Program-made: the position numbers and the translations under genes
Shown: positions 30,545 through 40,371 of the stretch, in pieces
Position numbering within the stretch: position 1 is the first letter of the stretch
Layout of the letters: every line of letters begins with the position of its first letter
The notes under the pieces: generated by a model
Database searches by the model: none
Told to the model about the DNA's origin: nothing
What the model saw: only the letters and a program-made list of their open reading frames with translations
NCBI RefSeq assembly: GCF_000527035.1
Contig: NZ_AZUK01000001.1
Location: forward strand, 2,120,001 to 2,184,000
Length of the DNA stretch: 64,000 nucleotides
Source: Tolumonas lignilytica
GTDB lineage: Bacteria > Pseudomonadota > Gammaproteobacteria > Enterobacterales > Aeromonadaceae
Direction of reading: 5' to 3'

Positions 30545-31732
30545 TTATTGGTTATTGGTTGCTGCTGTTTCTAATGAACTAGCATCAACCACACTGGCTT
30601 TCACGGTGACACCTGCCGTCACTTTTTGTGTGCCACTGACAATGATTTTGTCACCGGCTTTCAGGCCACTTTTAACCAGCCAGTTATTTCCAACTGTGCG
30701 TACCGTTTCAAACGGATGTTGTTCTACCTGATTTTTTGCATTAACCAGCAACACGGTCGCATTTCCTTTCGGGTCATGACTCACCGCTAACTGCGGAACC
30801 AGAATGGCATCATGCAATGCGGCTTCCCCTAATTCAGCACGCACAAACATGCCCGGCAGGAGTTGTAAGTCGTGGTTCGGGAAGATGGCGCGGACAGTCA
30901 CACTGCCTGTGCTGGTGTCTACCGTGACATCAGAAAACTGCAATTTACCGGTTTCGGTATATCGGGAACCATCATCAAACAATAAATTCACCTTGGCAGC
31001 CTGAGCCCCGGCTGATTCCAGTTGGCCACTGGCGAGTGCTCTTTTCAGCTTCAATAAGTCGCTACTGGATTGACTGACATCGACATAAAGAGGGTCTAAT
31101 TGCTGAATGGTTGTCAGTGCAGTGGTCTGCTGGGCCGTGACCAGCGCACCTTCAGTCACCGATGACTTACCGATGCGGCCCGAAATAGGGGCGGCGACTT
31201 TGGTGTAATTCAGGTTGATTTTAGCGGTATCAACAGCTGCTCTTGCGGAAGCAACATCGGCTTTTGCCTGTTGCCAACTGGCATCGGCATCATCAAAGTC
31301 TTGTTGGCTGACCCCTTTGGTTTTGATCAGGCTGCGGTAACGTTCGGCCTTGATGCGGGCGCTTTTTTCTGTTGCCAGTGCACGGTCATAAGAGGCTTTA
31401 GCACTGGCCAGACTGGCTTCATAGCTGGCTGGATCAATCTGGTAAAGTGTCTGTCCGGCCTTAACATCACTGCCTTCTCTAAACAAACGTTTGAGAATGA
31501 TGCCACCGACCTGCGGACGAACTTCCGCTACCCGATAAGCACTGGTGCGGCCGGGTAGCTGTGTATGCAGAGTGATTTCTTGTGGTTTCAATTCGATGAC
31601 ATTGACTTCAGGTGTATGTGCCGCCATAGAAGACGAAGGTTGATCTGCTGATGGTTTACACCCGGCCAATAATAATGCGGAGGCGAGTAATACGAGTGGA
31701 GTAGTACGATACAGGGTAGCGCTGTGCAGCAT
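30545..31732 (-). CDS. RND efflux periplasmic adaptor (AcrA/MexA type)
   Basis: A 395-residue membrane-fusion lipoprotein with lipobox LLAGC (Cys25), lipoyl-like and alpha-hairpin segments ([33 protein letters not shown] and [13 protein letters not shown]...), a beta-barrel domain and a membrane-proximal domain. It links the inner-membrane pump to the outer-membrane duct. GAGG lies five bases before the start. It is the first gene of the operon and faces the TetR regulator. Confidence 0.94.
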   Translation of the reverse strand: MLHSATLYRTTPLVLLASALLLAGCKPSADQPSSSMAAHTPEVNVIELKPQEITLHTQLPGRTSAYRVAEVRPQVGGIILKRLFREGSDVKAGQTLYQIDPASYEASLASAKASYDRALATEKSARIKAERYRSLIKTKGVSQQDFDDADASWQQAKADVASARAAVDTAKINLNYTKVAAPISGRIGKSSVTEGALVTAQQTTALTTIQQLDPLYVDVSQSSSDLLKLKRALASGQLESAGAQAAKVNLLFDDGSRYTETGKLQFSDVTVDTSTGSVTVRAIFPNHDLQLLPGMFVRAELGEAALHDAILVPQLAVSHDPKGNATVLLVNAKNQVEQHPFETVRTVGNNWLVKSGLKAGDKIIVSGTQKVTAGVTVKASVVDASSLETAATNNQ

Positions 31733-31837
31733 GTTGACCTCAAATTCATAGTGGCGTCTGGATATATCACTATCTCAACTGATAAATGTCACAGAACTTT
31801 GGCGAATTCAGCGGTGAAACGTTAAGTTATGCAAAAA

Positions 31838-31881
31838 ATTGAACGTTCATTCTATTTAGAGTGTCCATTCTAGATTAGAAT
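31838..31881. promoter_or_regulatory. candidate operator of the TetR regulator
   Basis: The efflux/regulator intergenic region holds a perfect 10-base palindrome TGAACGTTCA (31840-31849), then ATTCT-N5-AGAAT (31867-31881). CATTCTA followed by TTAGA occurs twice, 18 bases apart (31848-31860 and 31866-31879). This is a plausible landing site for the divergently encoded TetR-family protein. Confidence 0.45.
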
Positions 31882-31930
31882 TTTTTCAGTATCAATCGCA
31901 AGACAGGGTAAAATATCAATTCCCTGGCAT

Positions 31931-32551
31931 ATGGATAGTTTGATGAGTGAAATAAGTATTACCTCTCCAGAATCTGATCGTGTGACTCAGCGACGAAATC
32001 AGGTACTGGATGCCGCTGCGATTTGTTTTAGAAATCATGGCTTTCATGGTGCCAGTATGGCACAAATATCTAAAACAGCAGGGATGAGCCCAGGCCATAT
32101 TTATCATTACTTTGATAATAAGGAAGCCATTATTGCGGCCATTGTAGAACGCGATATGGAAGAGATGCTGGAATGGACCGAGATATTTTACGCTTCGGAC
32201 AACATCTTTCAGGCCCTGATTAATGGCGTGGACTGTGGTGTCGAAGCAAACATGAATCGTGATAATGCCGCATTGATGTTGGAGATCATGGCTGAATCTG
32301 CCAGAAATCCACAAATTGCTGCCACCGTACAAAAATCGCATGCGGTTGGCCGTGATCGGATGTGCGATCTATTACGAAAAGAGATGACTCAGCGAAAAGC
32401 CTCCTCTAGCTATGATGTTCAGGTGAAGTCAGACCTTATCGGGGCACTCTTTGATGGTTTGTTAAACCAAAGTATCAATAACCCCGAACTTGATAAGGCT
32501 GCCCTGACCCAGCTCATGCGTCAGGTTGTGCAATTTGTCTTAACTTTGTGA
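31931..32551 (+). CDS. TetR/AcrR-family regulator of the RND efflux operon
   Basis: A 206-residue repressor with an N-terminal helix-turn-helix (about residues 20-70: RNQVLDAAAICF, GASMAQISKTAGMSPGHIYHYFDNKEAI) and a ligand-binding C-terminal helical domain. Its gene is divergent from the efflux operon, so local repression released by pump substrates is the expected mode. The ATG at 31943 is an alternative start; neither has a strong ribosome-binding site. Its last 31 bases overlap the 3' end of the convergent GGDEF/EAL gene. Confidence 0.9.
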   Translation: MDSLMSEISITSPESDRVTQRRNQVLDAAAICFRNHGFHGASMAQISKTAGMSPGHIYHYFDNKEAIIAAIVERDMEEMLEWTEIFYASDNIFQALINGVDCGVEANMNRDNAALMLEIMAESARNPQIAATVQKSHAVGRDRMCDLLRKEMTQRKASSSYDVQVKSDLIGALFDGLLNQSINNPELDKAALTQLMRQVVQFVLTL

Positions 32552-35500
32552 GTCCGTTTGCGTTTAAAACTGGCCTGAACTACCGGATGATTTTGTTGTT
32601 TCAAGAGTTGCGCAAATTCATCGGGTGGTAGCGGCGGGCTCACCAGATAACCTTGGTAGTAATCACATCCCTGACGTTTCAGGAACTCAAGCTGGGCTTC
32701 GGTTTCGACCCCTTCGGCAAGGACGGTCAGCCTCAAGGAATGTCCCATGGCAACAATGGTGGACGCGATTTCCATGTCGTCACGCTCCAAGGGGATATCT
32801 TCTACAAAACGCTTATCGATCTTGAGCACATCCAGTGGAAATTGCTTCAAATAGGCTAATGACGAATAGCCGGTGCCAAAATCATCGATGGCAATACGGA
32901 TCCCCTGTTTGCGTAATCCTTGTAAAATTTTCACTGCCTCTTCCTGCTGTTCCATCAGCGCACTTTCCGTGAGCTCCAGTTCCAGCTGATGTGCCGGGAA
33001 GCAGGTATTCTGCAAAATTGTGCCGATTAACTGGTGTACATCGCCATGATGCAGTTGCAGAGGTGATAAATTTACCGCCAGATTGATCGCTGGCAAATTC
33101 TGATCCAGCCAGAGCCGCCCTTGGCGGCAGGTTTCATACAAGACCCATTCGCCGATGTTCTGGATCAGGCCTGTCTCTTCTGCGACTGAGATAAATTCCG
33201 TGGGTTTAATCAGGCCATATTCTGGATCATCCCAGCGTAATAAGGCTTCGGCACCAATGATCTGGTTGGTCTCGATGGAGATTTGTGGTTGGTAAAATAC
33301 TTTAAATTCGTTGCTGGTGATGGCCCGGTGCAGGCGTTGTTCTAATTCCAGTCTCGCTTTGGCCTTGAGGAACAGTTCTTCAGAGAAGTAACGGTAGCCA
33401 TCCCGGCCGTCATGTTTCGCCCGATACATGGCGGTATCGGCTTGCTGCATGAGATCTTCGGCGGAATGCCCATGTTCAGGATAAAGACTGATCCCGATGC
33501 TGGTGCCAATGACCACATCGCGGTCATTAGACAGCGAGAACGGTTGATGCAGGGCATGAATGATTTTTTCGGCGAGATGGGACACATCATCCAGCGAGGG
33601 GTTGTTCTGGAGCAGGATTGTAAATTCATCTCCACCTAAACGGCAGACGATATCTGTTGTTCTTAACTGGTTTTTCAGTCTGGCGGAAACCTGATGTAAT
33701 AACTCATCGCCGTAATGATGACCGAAGCTGTCATTTACGTTCTTGAAATGATCCAGATCCAGCATAAGCAGGGCCACCCGAGTGTTGGTGTGGATGGCAT
33801 TTTGCAAGGCACAACCTAATTGTCTTCCCAGCATGGCACGGTTAGGTAAACCCGTGAGCGGATCGTGCAATGCCATGTGTTCCAAACGTGCTTCTGAGTC
33901 TTTTAACTGACTAATATCAGTATAAATACTGATGTAATAAAGAATTTCACCATTGTTGTCGCAGACCGGGTTGATACTGGTCATCATTGGCAACAGCTCA
34001 CCATTTTGCTTGCGATTCCACAATTCGCCGCGCCAGAACCCGTGGTTATCCAGCGCATGTCGCATCTGATGATAAAAAATATCGTCGTGTTTGCCTGAGC
34101 GGAAAATACGCGGTCGCTGGCCTAACAGTTCTGTTTCTTTATAACCGAACAGATCAATCAGCGCGCTATTCACTTTGATTATATTGCGGTTGGCATCGGT
34201 GATGACAATGCCTTCTCGCGTACTTTCAAAGACGATTGCCGCTTGTTGCAGTTGTAGTTCGTTGGTTTTTTGTTGGGTAATGTCCGTCATGACACCGGTA
34301 AAGCGCTGCGGCTTACCTTTTCGGTCAAAAGCTGTGGTGACATGGTTTTCAACCCAAAGGTATTCTCCATCTGCCGTTCTGACCCGACATTCCAGAATAT
34401 ATTCCCGATGTCGGGATTCAATATGATGAATGACTTCAGCCCATACCCGTTGCAAATCTTCCGGATGTAACAAATCACTCATCGTGAGTTGGCCGTTAAT
34501 AAAATCATCGGCCTTATATCCCCAGCGTTGTACGTTGCTGGAGACATATTCCAGTTTCCAACTGGAATTGGGTTGCCAGCGGAACAGGATGGTCGGGCTG
34601 GCATCGATTACCTCGCTGGCGTATTGCAGCGCGGTCAGGGCAGTAGCTCGTTCTTTCGCTTGCTGTAACATATCTAAGGCATAAGTGACATCCATCATCA
34701 TGTCATTCAGCGTGGCAAGTACTTCTGACGAAAAGAAATCAGGTTCATCGGCATAAAGATTCAGTGCACCAATGACGCGACCATTTTCCCGGATCACAAA
34801 ATAACCGGCGGACTGAAAACCAGCGCGCATGGCGGCATCATGAAAAGGCCGTACAGACTCATCACTCTGGAAGTGGTTCAGGATCAGATGGGTGTTGCTG
34901 ACAATGGCGCGATCGGTTGGCACCAGAAGCCGCGGTGCGCTTCCCGTATCTTGAATGACCTGTTGTCGATACTGTTCAATAAATTGCAAAAAGCCATTAT
35001 CGTGACCATAACTGGCGATGTTGCTTGTGGGCGTATGTTCCGACAAGCTGACCCAAGCAAAAACAAAACCGCCATGCTGTACCGCAATACGACAGATATT
35101 CTGCAGCAATATTTGGCGATCCTGGCTGCGCACAATGGCCTGGTTGGTCTGGGACAGCATGTCATAAAGATTGTTCTGCCTGATGAGTCTCAGCTCACTG
35201 TTTTTGCGGGCGGATATATCCTCAATGACGTTGATCACGCAATCGATACTGCCATCCGGACGGCGGATGCAACGAGTGTCAATTAGTGCATGCAAAATAG
35301 AACCGTCTGGACGTACAAAGCGTTTTTCTCGGCGATATCCTTGAGAGTCTCCCCGCTGCATGCGATCCCATTCCAGCAAATCATTTTGACGATCATCGGG
35401 ATGAGTCAATGCCAGCAAGTTGAGCGCAGCCAGTTCTTCATGGGAGACTTTGAATAAGGTGAGCAGATGATCATTGAAACGCAACCAGCAACCGTGAGCA

Positions 35501-35829
35501 TTGCTGGTGATTGCCATGCCAAGCAACGGTAAATCAAAAAAATGATGCAGGAGTTTGTCTCTTTCGGCGACGCACTGCGCCATATCCTGCTGATGCTGTA
35601 AATATTGCTGTCGCCAGACCAACAGGAAAAAACTGCTGACCGTGATCCCGGTAATAAAGGTGGTCAGCGTGACCCAGAATGTCAGACTGCTAAAAGGGGA
35701 TGCATTTTCTGCATGGGTCGGGGCGAAGCTGTGACTGGAGAAATAAAACCATGCCAGTGACAATACTGTGTAAAACAGCATGATCCGCGTTGCTGAACGC
35801 AGCGGGATCTTTGCGGCGGCACTATTCAT
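32521..35829 (-). CDS. PAS/GAF/GGDEF/EAL cyclic-di-GMP signalling protein
   Basis: A 1102-residue membrane sensor for c-di-GMP turnover. Two N-terminal membrane helices (about 13-30 and 48-70) are followed by a PAS domain (about 90-210), a GAF-like domain (about 225-385), two more PAS domains (about 405-645), a GGDEF domain (RLGGDEFTILL) and an EAL domain. The EAL domain keeps GAEALLRW and DDFGTGYSSLAYLKQFPLDVLKID. Both catalytic signatures look intact, so cyclase, phosphodiesterase or both are possible. Mutual exclusivity is often set by the sensor. The input signal is unknown. It appears monocistronic. Confidence 0.92.
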   Translation of the reverse strand: MNSAAAKIPLRSATRIMLFYTVLSLAWFYFSSHSFAPTHAENASPFSSLTFWVTLTTFITGITVSSFFLLVWRQQYLQHQQDMAQCVAERDKLLHHFFDLPLLGMAITSNAHGCWLRFNDHLLTLFKVSHEELAALNLLALTHPDDRQNDLLEWDRMQRGDSQGYRREKRFVRPDGSILHALIDTRCIRRPDGSIDCVINVIEDISARKNSELRLIRQNNLYDMLSQTNQAIVRSQDRQILLQNICRIAVQHGGFVFAWVSLSEHTPTSNIASYGHDNGFLQFIEQYRQQVIQDTGSAPRLLVPTDRAIVSNTHLILNHFQSDESVRPFHDAAMRAGFQSAGYFVIRENGRVIGALNLYADEPDFFSSEVLATLNDMMMDVTYALDMLQQAKERATALTALQYASEVIDASPTILFRWQPNSSWKLEYVSSNVQRWGYKADDFINGQLTMSDLLHPEDLQRVWAEVIHHIESRHREYILECRVRTADGEYLWVENHVTTAFDRKGKPQRFTGVMTDITQQKTNELQLQQAAIVFESTREGIVITDANRNIIKVNSALIDLFGYKETELLGQRPRIFRSGKHDDIFYHQMRHALDNHGFWRGELWNRKQNGELLPMMTSINPVCDNNGEILYYISIYTDISQLKDSEARLEHMALHDPLTGLPNRAMLGRQLGCALQNAIHTNTRVALLMLDLDHFKNVNDSFGHHYGDELLHQVSARLKNQLRTTDIVCRLGGDEFTILLQNNPSLDDVSHLAEKIIHALHQPFSLSNDRDVVIGTSIGISLYPEHGHSAEDLMQQADTAMYRAKHDGRDGYRYFSEELFLKAKARLELEQRLHRAITSNEFKVFYQPQISIETNQIIGAEALLRWDDPEYGLIKPTEFISVAEETGLIQNIGEWVLYETCRQGRLWLDQNLPAINLAVNLSPLQLHHGDVHQLIGTILQNTCFPAHQLELELTESALMEQQEEAVKILQGLRKQGIRIAIDDFGTGYSSLAYLKQFPLDVLKIDKRFVEDIPLERDDMEIASTIVAMGHSLRLTVLAEGVETEAQLEFLKRQGCDYYQGYLVSPPLPPDEFAQLLKQQNHPVVQASFKRKRTHKVKTNCTT

Positions 35830-35956
35830 GATAACGACACCATCCTTGCTCTTTGTTCTTTATAATATTTATGTGGTTGTGACAGGCGATATAATACGCG
35901 TTTTTCCTCCGGTTAAACGCGAGCTAACCCTATTTTTATGTGTGATAGTTCGAATA

Positions 35957-36730
35957 TTAGAAATTAGTCAGTTGCCCCTGTTGCTTAATATGAAAGGTTC
36001 CTTTCGTATCAGGGGTGCCCAGTAACGTCAGCGATGAACGTAATGCTTCGGGTAACGCATTGCCAGCAGTCAGTGTGGCTTGCAACTGATAACGACCTGA
36101 CAGTGCAAGTTGAAGGGTAGTCTGACTACGGATGGCTGCCGACGATTGTTCTGCATTCAATACAAAAGATCGGTTATGGCATGTCAGGGTAAATTGCGGT
36201 GAATCCAATGCGACCGCTCCGAGCGGTGTGGCAATGCTTGCCTGAGACCAGCGGGCCTGACCTTCCAGCGAGAGACATTGGTGCGGGTTGATTTGCAATT
36301 GAGATATGTTCAATGACAAGTTTCCAGACAGTTCTGCCGGGAGTGGTGTGGGGGTATAAGTTTGTAACACATTGACGGGGGCCTGCAGCTGCACGTCGTT
36401 GACAAACCAGTCACCACGCCAGCCAATACGCAGATGACCCTCTATATTCTCTTTATCGTGCAATACGACTTCAACCGTCGGCATTCCCAGCCATAAACGT
36501 CGCCATAGTACATCCCAAGTGATGTGACGAAAGACATGTTGTTGCCACTGTAATTCACCAATTTGACCCTGCCAGAGCGTACCCTGAATGTCATAGAGCT
36601 TAAGCCCTGCAGGCAGGGGAAGACGCGGAACAATGTAGACCGCCGGTAAGGTAGCCAGTAAAAACAGCAGATAACTGAAAACGGCCAAAACGCCCGGCAA
36701 TAGTCGGGGAAGTCTAAGTTTGATACGCAT
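35957..36730 (-). CDS. gspN: type II secretion protein GspN
   Basis: A 257-residue inner-membrane protein with one N-terminal membrane helix (about 12-33) and a periplasmic beta-rich domain, last in the gsp operon. GspN is a non-universal T2SS component of uncertain role. The TAATG junction with gspM (stop and start sharing one base) shows translational coupling. Confidence 0.9.
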   Translation of the reverse strand: MRIKLRLPRLLPGVLAVFSYLLFLLATLPAVYIVPRLPLPAGLKLYDIQGTLWQGQIGELQWQQHVFRHITWDVLWRRLWLGMPTVEVVLHDKENIEGHLRIGWRGDWFVNDVQLQAPVNVLQTYTPTPLPAELSGNLSLNISQLQINPHQCLSLEGQARWSQASIATPLGAVALDSPQFTLTCHNRSFVLNAEQSSAAIRSQTTLQLALSGRYQLQATLTAGNALPEALRSSLTLLGTPDTKGTFHIKQQGQLTNF

Positions 36731-37212
36731 TATGAATTTTTATTCCGTCCAAGTAGCAATCGTTTCACCAAGACATAACCGGGTTTTCCTGCCGGTTGCA
36801 GTTCAATCTGCTGCACTACAATGCCATATTGTTGTTCCAGCATATCCAGCCAGTTGAGTAACTGTTCAAATGGCAGTGCATCCGTCTCAATCAGTGCACC
36901 ATTTTCTCCCTGTGGTTGAATACGGCGGGGGATGATCTGATACGTGTGGCTGGTGGCACTCAGGACACTGGCAATATCATCGGTTCGTTTGCTGGACGGT
37001 GTGCTCTGTTTCAGTTGCCGAATCAGCGGAGCTTGCTGACGCATCCACTGTAATTGTTGCTGTAACTGCACCACCTGATGCTGCTGGTGTTGCAGCTGTT
37101 GCTGTAAAGGGACCCAACCCTGACGATACAGTAAAAATACCAGCAGAACAGCCGTTCCTGTCAGCACCAGCCAACGCTCGCGCGGCATTAATCGTTGCCA
37201 CCACTGCTTCAT
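36730..37212 (-). CDS. gspM: type II secretion protein GspM
   Basis: A 160-residue assembly-platform protein with a short cytoplasmic start, one membrane helix (about 14-30), a Gln-rich coiled-coil region and a periplasmic ferredoxin-like domain. It binds GspL and stabilises the GspE-GspL complex. The start overlaps the gspL stop by four bases (ATGA). The coiled-coil part is unusually rich in Gln. Confidence 0.93.
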   Translation of the reverse strand: MKQWWQRLMPRERWLVLTGTAVLLVFLLYRQGWVPLQQQLQHQQHQVVQLQQQLQWMRQQAPLIRQLKQSTPSSKRTDDIASVLSATSHTYQIIPRRIQPQGENGALIETDALPFEQLLNWLDMLEQQYGIVVQQIELQPAGKPGYVLVKRLLLGRNKNS

Positions 37213-38399
37213 GATTTGCTCCTTAGTATCAGGGTGCCACTGGCCTGTCCGTTTTGTTCCTGCAGATCCGACATTTCGGCTTTGAATGAGGCAGATGCTT
37301 GAGTTTTCAGTTGCTGCAACATGCGTAAATCTTTCGCACTCACTTGTACACGGAATTCCTGCTTATCTGCATCAAAACGAAGCTGCTGTAACACGCAATC
37401 GGGAGTCTGATGTAATAACGGTGCCAGTATGCTTAGCTGGTTTAAGAAGCTGCTACTGAGCGGTGTTTGCTGCAATGCGGCCAGATGCTGGCGAAATTGA
37501 ACGGTAGGATTCACCACGCGCTTTTCTTCCGGGAACAGTTGCCGATAGACAGTCGTTATCTGTTGTTGCAGTTGCTGTTGTTGTTGGCGTGTTTGCAGAT
37601 AAAGCACGCTCTGATTTCCGATAACCAGAACCAACCAGAAGCTGGCTAATAATGCCGGCCACCGCCAACGTGACCACTGTTTCTGCCATGGGGCCACCTG
37701 ACGGTAGGCTCCCTGCAATAAGTTACATTGTCTGGATGGCAGATGTTCCGCTAGCAGCTGTAACGGTAATTCGCACAACGATACCTGCCATTTTCCACTT
37801 TCTGCTGCTGATGGCGCTGGGGTATAACTGTGTAAATTCGGTTGATGCGGTTGAGTTTCCAGCCAGGTAGAGAGCCAACTGCCATCCACCACACTGCCGT
37901 CATGGGTGGATTGACGGATAAGCCATTGTTCGCCCAGTTGCAACAGCGGCCATTCATTATCTGTTGGTTGAGGTAAAGCCAGTACGTCTGGCAACAGTTG
38001 TTGAGCTGTCAAGCCGGCATCGGCCAGCCAAGACAGCCACTGAGCCATTTGGCTTTGCTCTACGGCCGCAATATGGGCCTGTTGACCTTGCTGTTCTAAA
38101 ACCACCAGATGCAGTTGTTCGACATCACTGGCAATCTGTTCTTCCAACATAAAGCGCAGCGCCCGCAAGGTCTGGTGATTCAGACGGCCCGGTAGTGTCA
38201 GCTCGCGAAAGATCACATCGCAGCCCGGGACCAATACAATCACCTGACGATGCCCGGCGCGTTCGGTCAGTTCCGATAATTGTGCGGCGCTATTGAGTTG
38301 GCCACTGGAAATGACGGCTTGCTGGGTAACTGACCACACCAGCCAGTACACGCAATCCTGATGACGAGAACCCAGCCGTACTAATAAAAATTCGTTCAC
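37209..38399 (-). CDS. gspL: type II secretion protein GspL
   Basis: A 396-residue bitopic protein with an actin-like cytoplasmic domain (about 1-240) that recruits the GspE ATPase, a membrane helix near 248-268 (LLASFWLVLVIGNQSVL) and a periplasmic domain. It starts within the gspK stop (ATGA overlap). It couples ATP hydrolysis to pseudopilus growth together with GspM. Confidence 0.94.
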   Translation of the reverse strand: MNEFLLVRLGSRHQDCVYWLVWSVTQQAVISSGQLNSAAQLSELTERAGHRQVIVLVPGCDVIFRELTLPGRLNHQTLRALRFMLEEQIASDVEQLHLVVLEQQGQQAHIAAVEQSQMAQWLSWLADAGLTAQQLLPDVLALPQPTDNEWPLLQLGEQWLIRQSTHDGSVVDGSWLSTWLETQPHQPNLHSYTPAPSAAESGKWQVSLCELPLQLLAEHLPSRQCNLLQGAYRQVAPWQKQWSRWRWPALLASFWLVLVIGNQSVLYLQTRQQQQQLQQQITTVYRQLFPEEKRVVNPTVQFRQHLAALQQTPLSSSFLNQLSILAPLLHQTPDCVLQQLRFDADKQEFRVQVSAKDLRMLQQLKTQASASFKAEMSDLQEQNGQASGTLILRSKS

Positions 38400-39373
38400 T
38401 CAAATCCTCCGAAATGACGACGGATAACAGTCACCTGATTGTTGCTCTGGCGCTGAAATAGACTGATAAGCCGGGTTTTGGTCCCATCGTTATCGGCCTG
38501 CAGGGTGGCCAGAAAATAGAAGCTTTTGACCGCCAGTGCCGATGAAACCTGATTACCAGCAGCGGCTGTATTGCTCAAGGCGCCCAATTCCATAAACTGA
38601 GCAACACTGTCCCAACCCTCACGGGGTCGTTGTTCCAACAGCGTGCGGGCATCATCTACATTCAGCGTATCAAGAAACAGGGAGGCCAGTAAGGGGGCCT
38701 GTACGGGGCGCAGTGTATTGATGTCGATGCTGAGCGTTTTTACCGGAATGACACAAATGAGTGGTAGCAACTGGCGATACAGTTTGGCATCGACCCCTTT
38801 CACAGCGCGAAGTTCGCTGACATCCTGCATCAGCCCATTGGCCGGTAAATAGGGCGGTGTGAGTGACTCGTAATCACTGTCTTCGGCGCCAAACTGTCGC
38901 ACATTCGTATCGCTATCTAACCAGTCTTGCAAGGCGGCCGTGATCTGTTGGGCTCGATAGTCATCCACCTTCAGGTTGAGTAGCAAATGATAAAATACAT
39001 TAGCCCGATAGGTCGAACTGGCACTAGGTGATTCGGCATCACTTCCACTGAGGGAATTCAGGTTGAAACAGGCTTGGGCATCACGAACAACCCCCTGCAA
39101 TGTGGCGTTTTCTACCGGAAAAACCTGGCCTTCGGTTGCCCAATATTGTGCCAGCGAGTTTTTATCCGGGTCATCTTTAAAATCCTGATTAAGTGCTTTG
39201 CTTATCAGTGTTTCTGTTCCCAGCAAATACCAGTAATTTTGCATTTGTAATTGCTGTTGATCGGTGCGCAGCCATTCCATCCGGTAGCGTTGGGTCATAT
39301 TACTGGCCAGCGTCACCATGACGGCTAACAGCAACAATACTACCAGCAGTGCCATGCCGCGTTGTTTTTGCAT
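38396..39373 (-). CDS. gspK: type II secretion minor pseudopilin GspK
   Basis: A 325-residue minor pseudopilin that caps the pseudopilus with GspI and GspJ. The prepilin site is RG|MALLVVLLLLAVM; as is usual for GspK, the +5 glutamate is absent. A helical insertion domain follows. I place the start at 39373, where ATG shares a base with the gspJ stop (TGATG). The frame is open 37 codons further upstream inside gspJ, which would bury the prepilin signal. Confidence 0.94.
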   Translation of the reverse strand: MQKQRGMALLVVLLLLAVMVTLASNMTQRYRMEWLRTDQQQLQMQNYWYLLGTETLISKALNQDFKDDPDKNSLAQYWATEGQVFPVENATLQGVVRDAQACFNLNSLSGSDAESPSASSTYRANVFYHLLLNLKVDDYRAQQITAALQDWLDSDTNVRQFGAEDSDYESLTPPYLPANGLMQDVSELRAVKGVDAKLYRQLLPLICVIPVKTLSIDINTLRPVQAPLLASLFLDTLNVDDARTLLEQRPREGWDSVAQFMELGALSNTAAAGNQVSSALAVKSFYFLATLQADNDGTKTRLISLFQRQSNNQVTVIRRHFGGFE

Positions 39374-40005
39374 CAGTTGCTCCCACTGGTTGTGGCGAGC
39401 AAAAAACGTCGCTGGATGGTGCCATAGTCTTCCAGTGTTAAGGTGATTTCTACCGCGGCTGGCAGTTCGGCTGGCGTCGACCATTGGGTTTGCCAGTCGT
39501 TATTTTTGTAGAAACGCAGGCTGAAGGCGGTCACCTTGGTCAACAACGGTGTGATGTCTGGTGCCGTTCCGGTCACGGTATCCGGATACAGCCAGGTTAA
39601 TCGTTCCAATTTCTGTTTTGAGAGACGATAACCCACTTTTTGCAGCTCTGAGCGGCGTAACAGGCTACCGGGGTTAAACCAACCTGCCCGGACAAACAAC
39701 ACAGAGCCATCTTCACTTTCTAACTGGAAGGGTTCCGCCTGAAAAACCGTTGAACTGGTTTCACCATCAAGTCGGGTGGTGCGAGGAACGGCTTGCGTGA
39801 AATCACGTTCCAGGGTGGCCATGGCGCGTTGCAACTCGGCTAGCCGGGCGATTTTCGCCTGAGAAACTTCATCATTGCGTACCACCCCCTGCAGCACCGC
39901 GTAGGCGCTGAGACTTAAGATTGCAAAAATCACCAACGCCAACAGGACTTCCAATAAGGTAAATCCGCGGGGATAGGCTTTTCTTGGCATTCGTGTCAGC
40001 ATCAT
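39373..40005 (-). CDS. gspJ: type II secretion minor pseudopilin GspJ
   Basis: A 210-residue minor pseudopilin with the prepilin peptidase site RG|FTLLEVLLALVIF, so a leader of about 14 residues is removed and the new N-terminus methylated. It forms the tip complex with GspI and GspK. The gene begins three bases after the gspI stop. The prepilin peptidase (PilD/GspO) is not in this window. Confidence 0.94.
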   Translation of the reverse strand: MMLTRMPRKAYPRGFTLLEVLLALVIFAILSLSAYAVLQGVVRNDEVSQAKIARLAELQRAMATLERDFTQAVPRTTRLDGETSSTVFQAEPFQLESEDGSVLFVRAGWFNPGSLLRRSELQKVGYRLSKQKLERLTWLYPDTVTGTAPDITPLLTKVTAFSLRFYKNNDWQTQWSTPAELPAAVEITLTLEDYGTIQRRFLLATTSGSN

Positions 40006-40008
40006 GTT

Positions 40009-40371
40009 TCAGTACTTGGACACGTAGCTGCGCAGTGAAGCGCGAGGATCGGCGGCTTTTTCTGTATCGCGCACTTCGACATCAATTGCGCGAAATTGCG
40101 GGTCAGCCGTTTCAACACCGTGCCAGCGCCAGTAATAGGTTCTGCCAGCCATCTCTTCTGTGCCGGTACTCCAGCTCAAATTAGGCCATTTATCCGATAC
40201 ACGAATGGTGACCATTTGATTATCGGCAACCCAGTTGGCAAAGGTTTTGTCTTCCAGTGCAGCGAGTGCAACCACCTGACCGGTGACGGTTTGCATTAAT
40301 GTCAGCCCGGCAATGGCAAAGATGGCCATGGCAACCATGACTTCCAGTAATGTCATCCCGCGACATCTCAA
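40009..40371 (-). CDS. gspI: type II secretion minor pseudopilin GspI
   Basis: A 120-residue minor pseudopilin with a very short leader ending RG|MTLLEVMVAMAIF. It nucleates the tip complex. The start overlaps the gspH stop by four bases (ATGA). Confidence 0.94.
   Translation of the reverse strand: MRCRGMTLLEVMVAMAIFAIAGLTLMQTVTGQVVALAALEDKTFANWVADNQMVTIRVSDKWPNLSWSTGTEEMAGRTYYWRWHGVETADPQFRAIDVEVRDTEKAADPRASLRSYVSKY

Noticed and set aside
35897-35921. CGCGTTT-N11-AAACGCG inverted repeat between gspN and the GGDEF/EAL gene
   Set aside because: It has a long loop and no U-tract on the gspN strand, so I could not support a terminator call.
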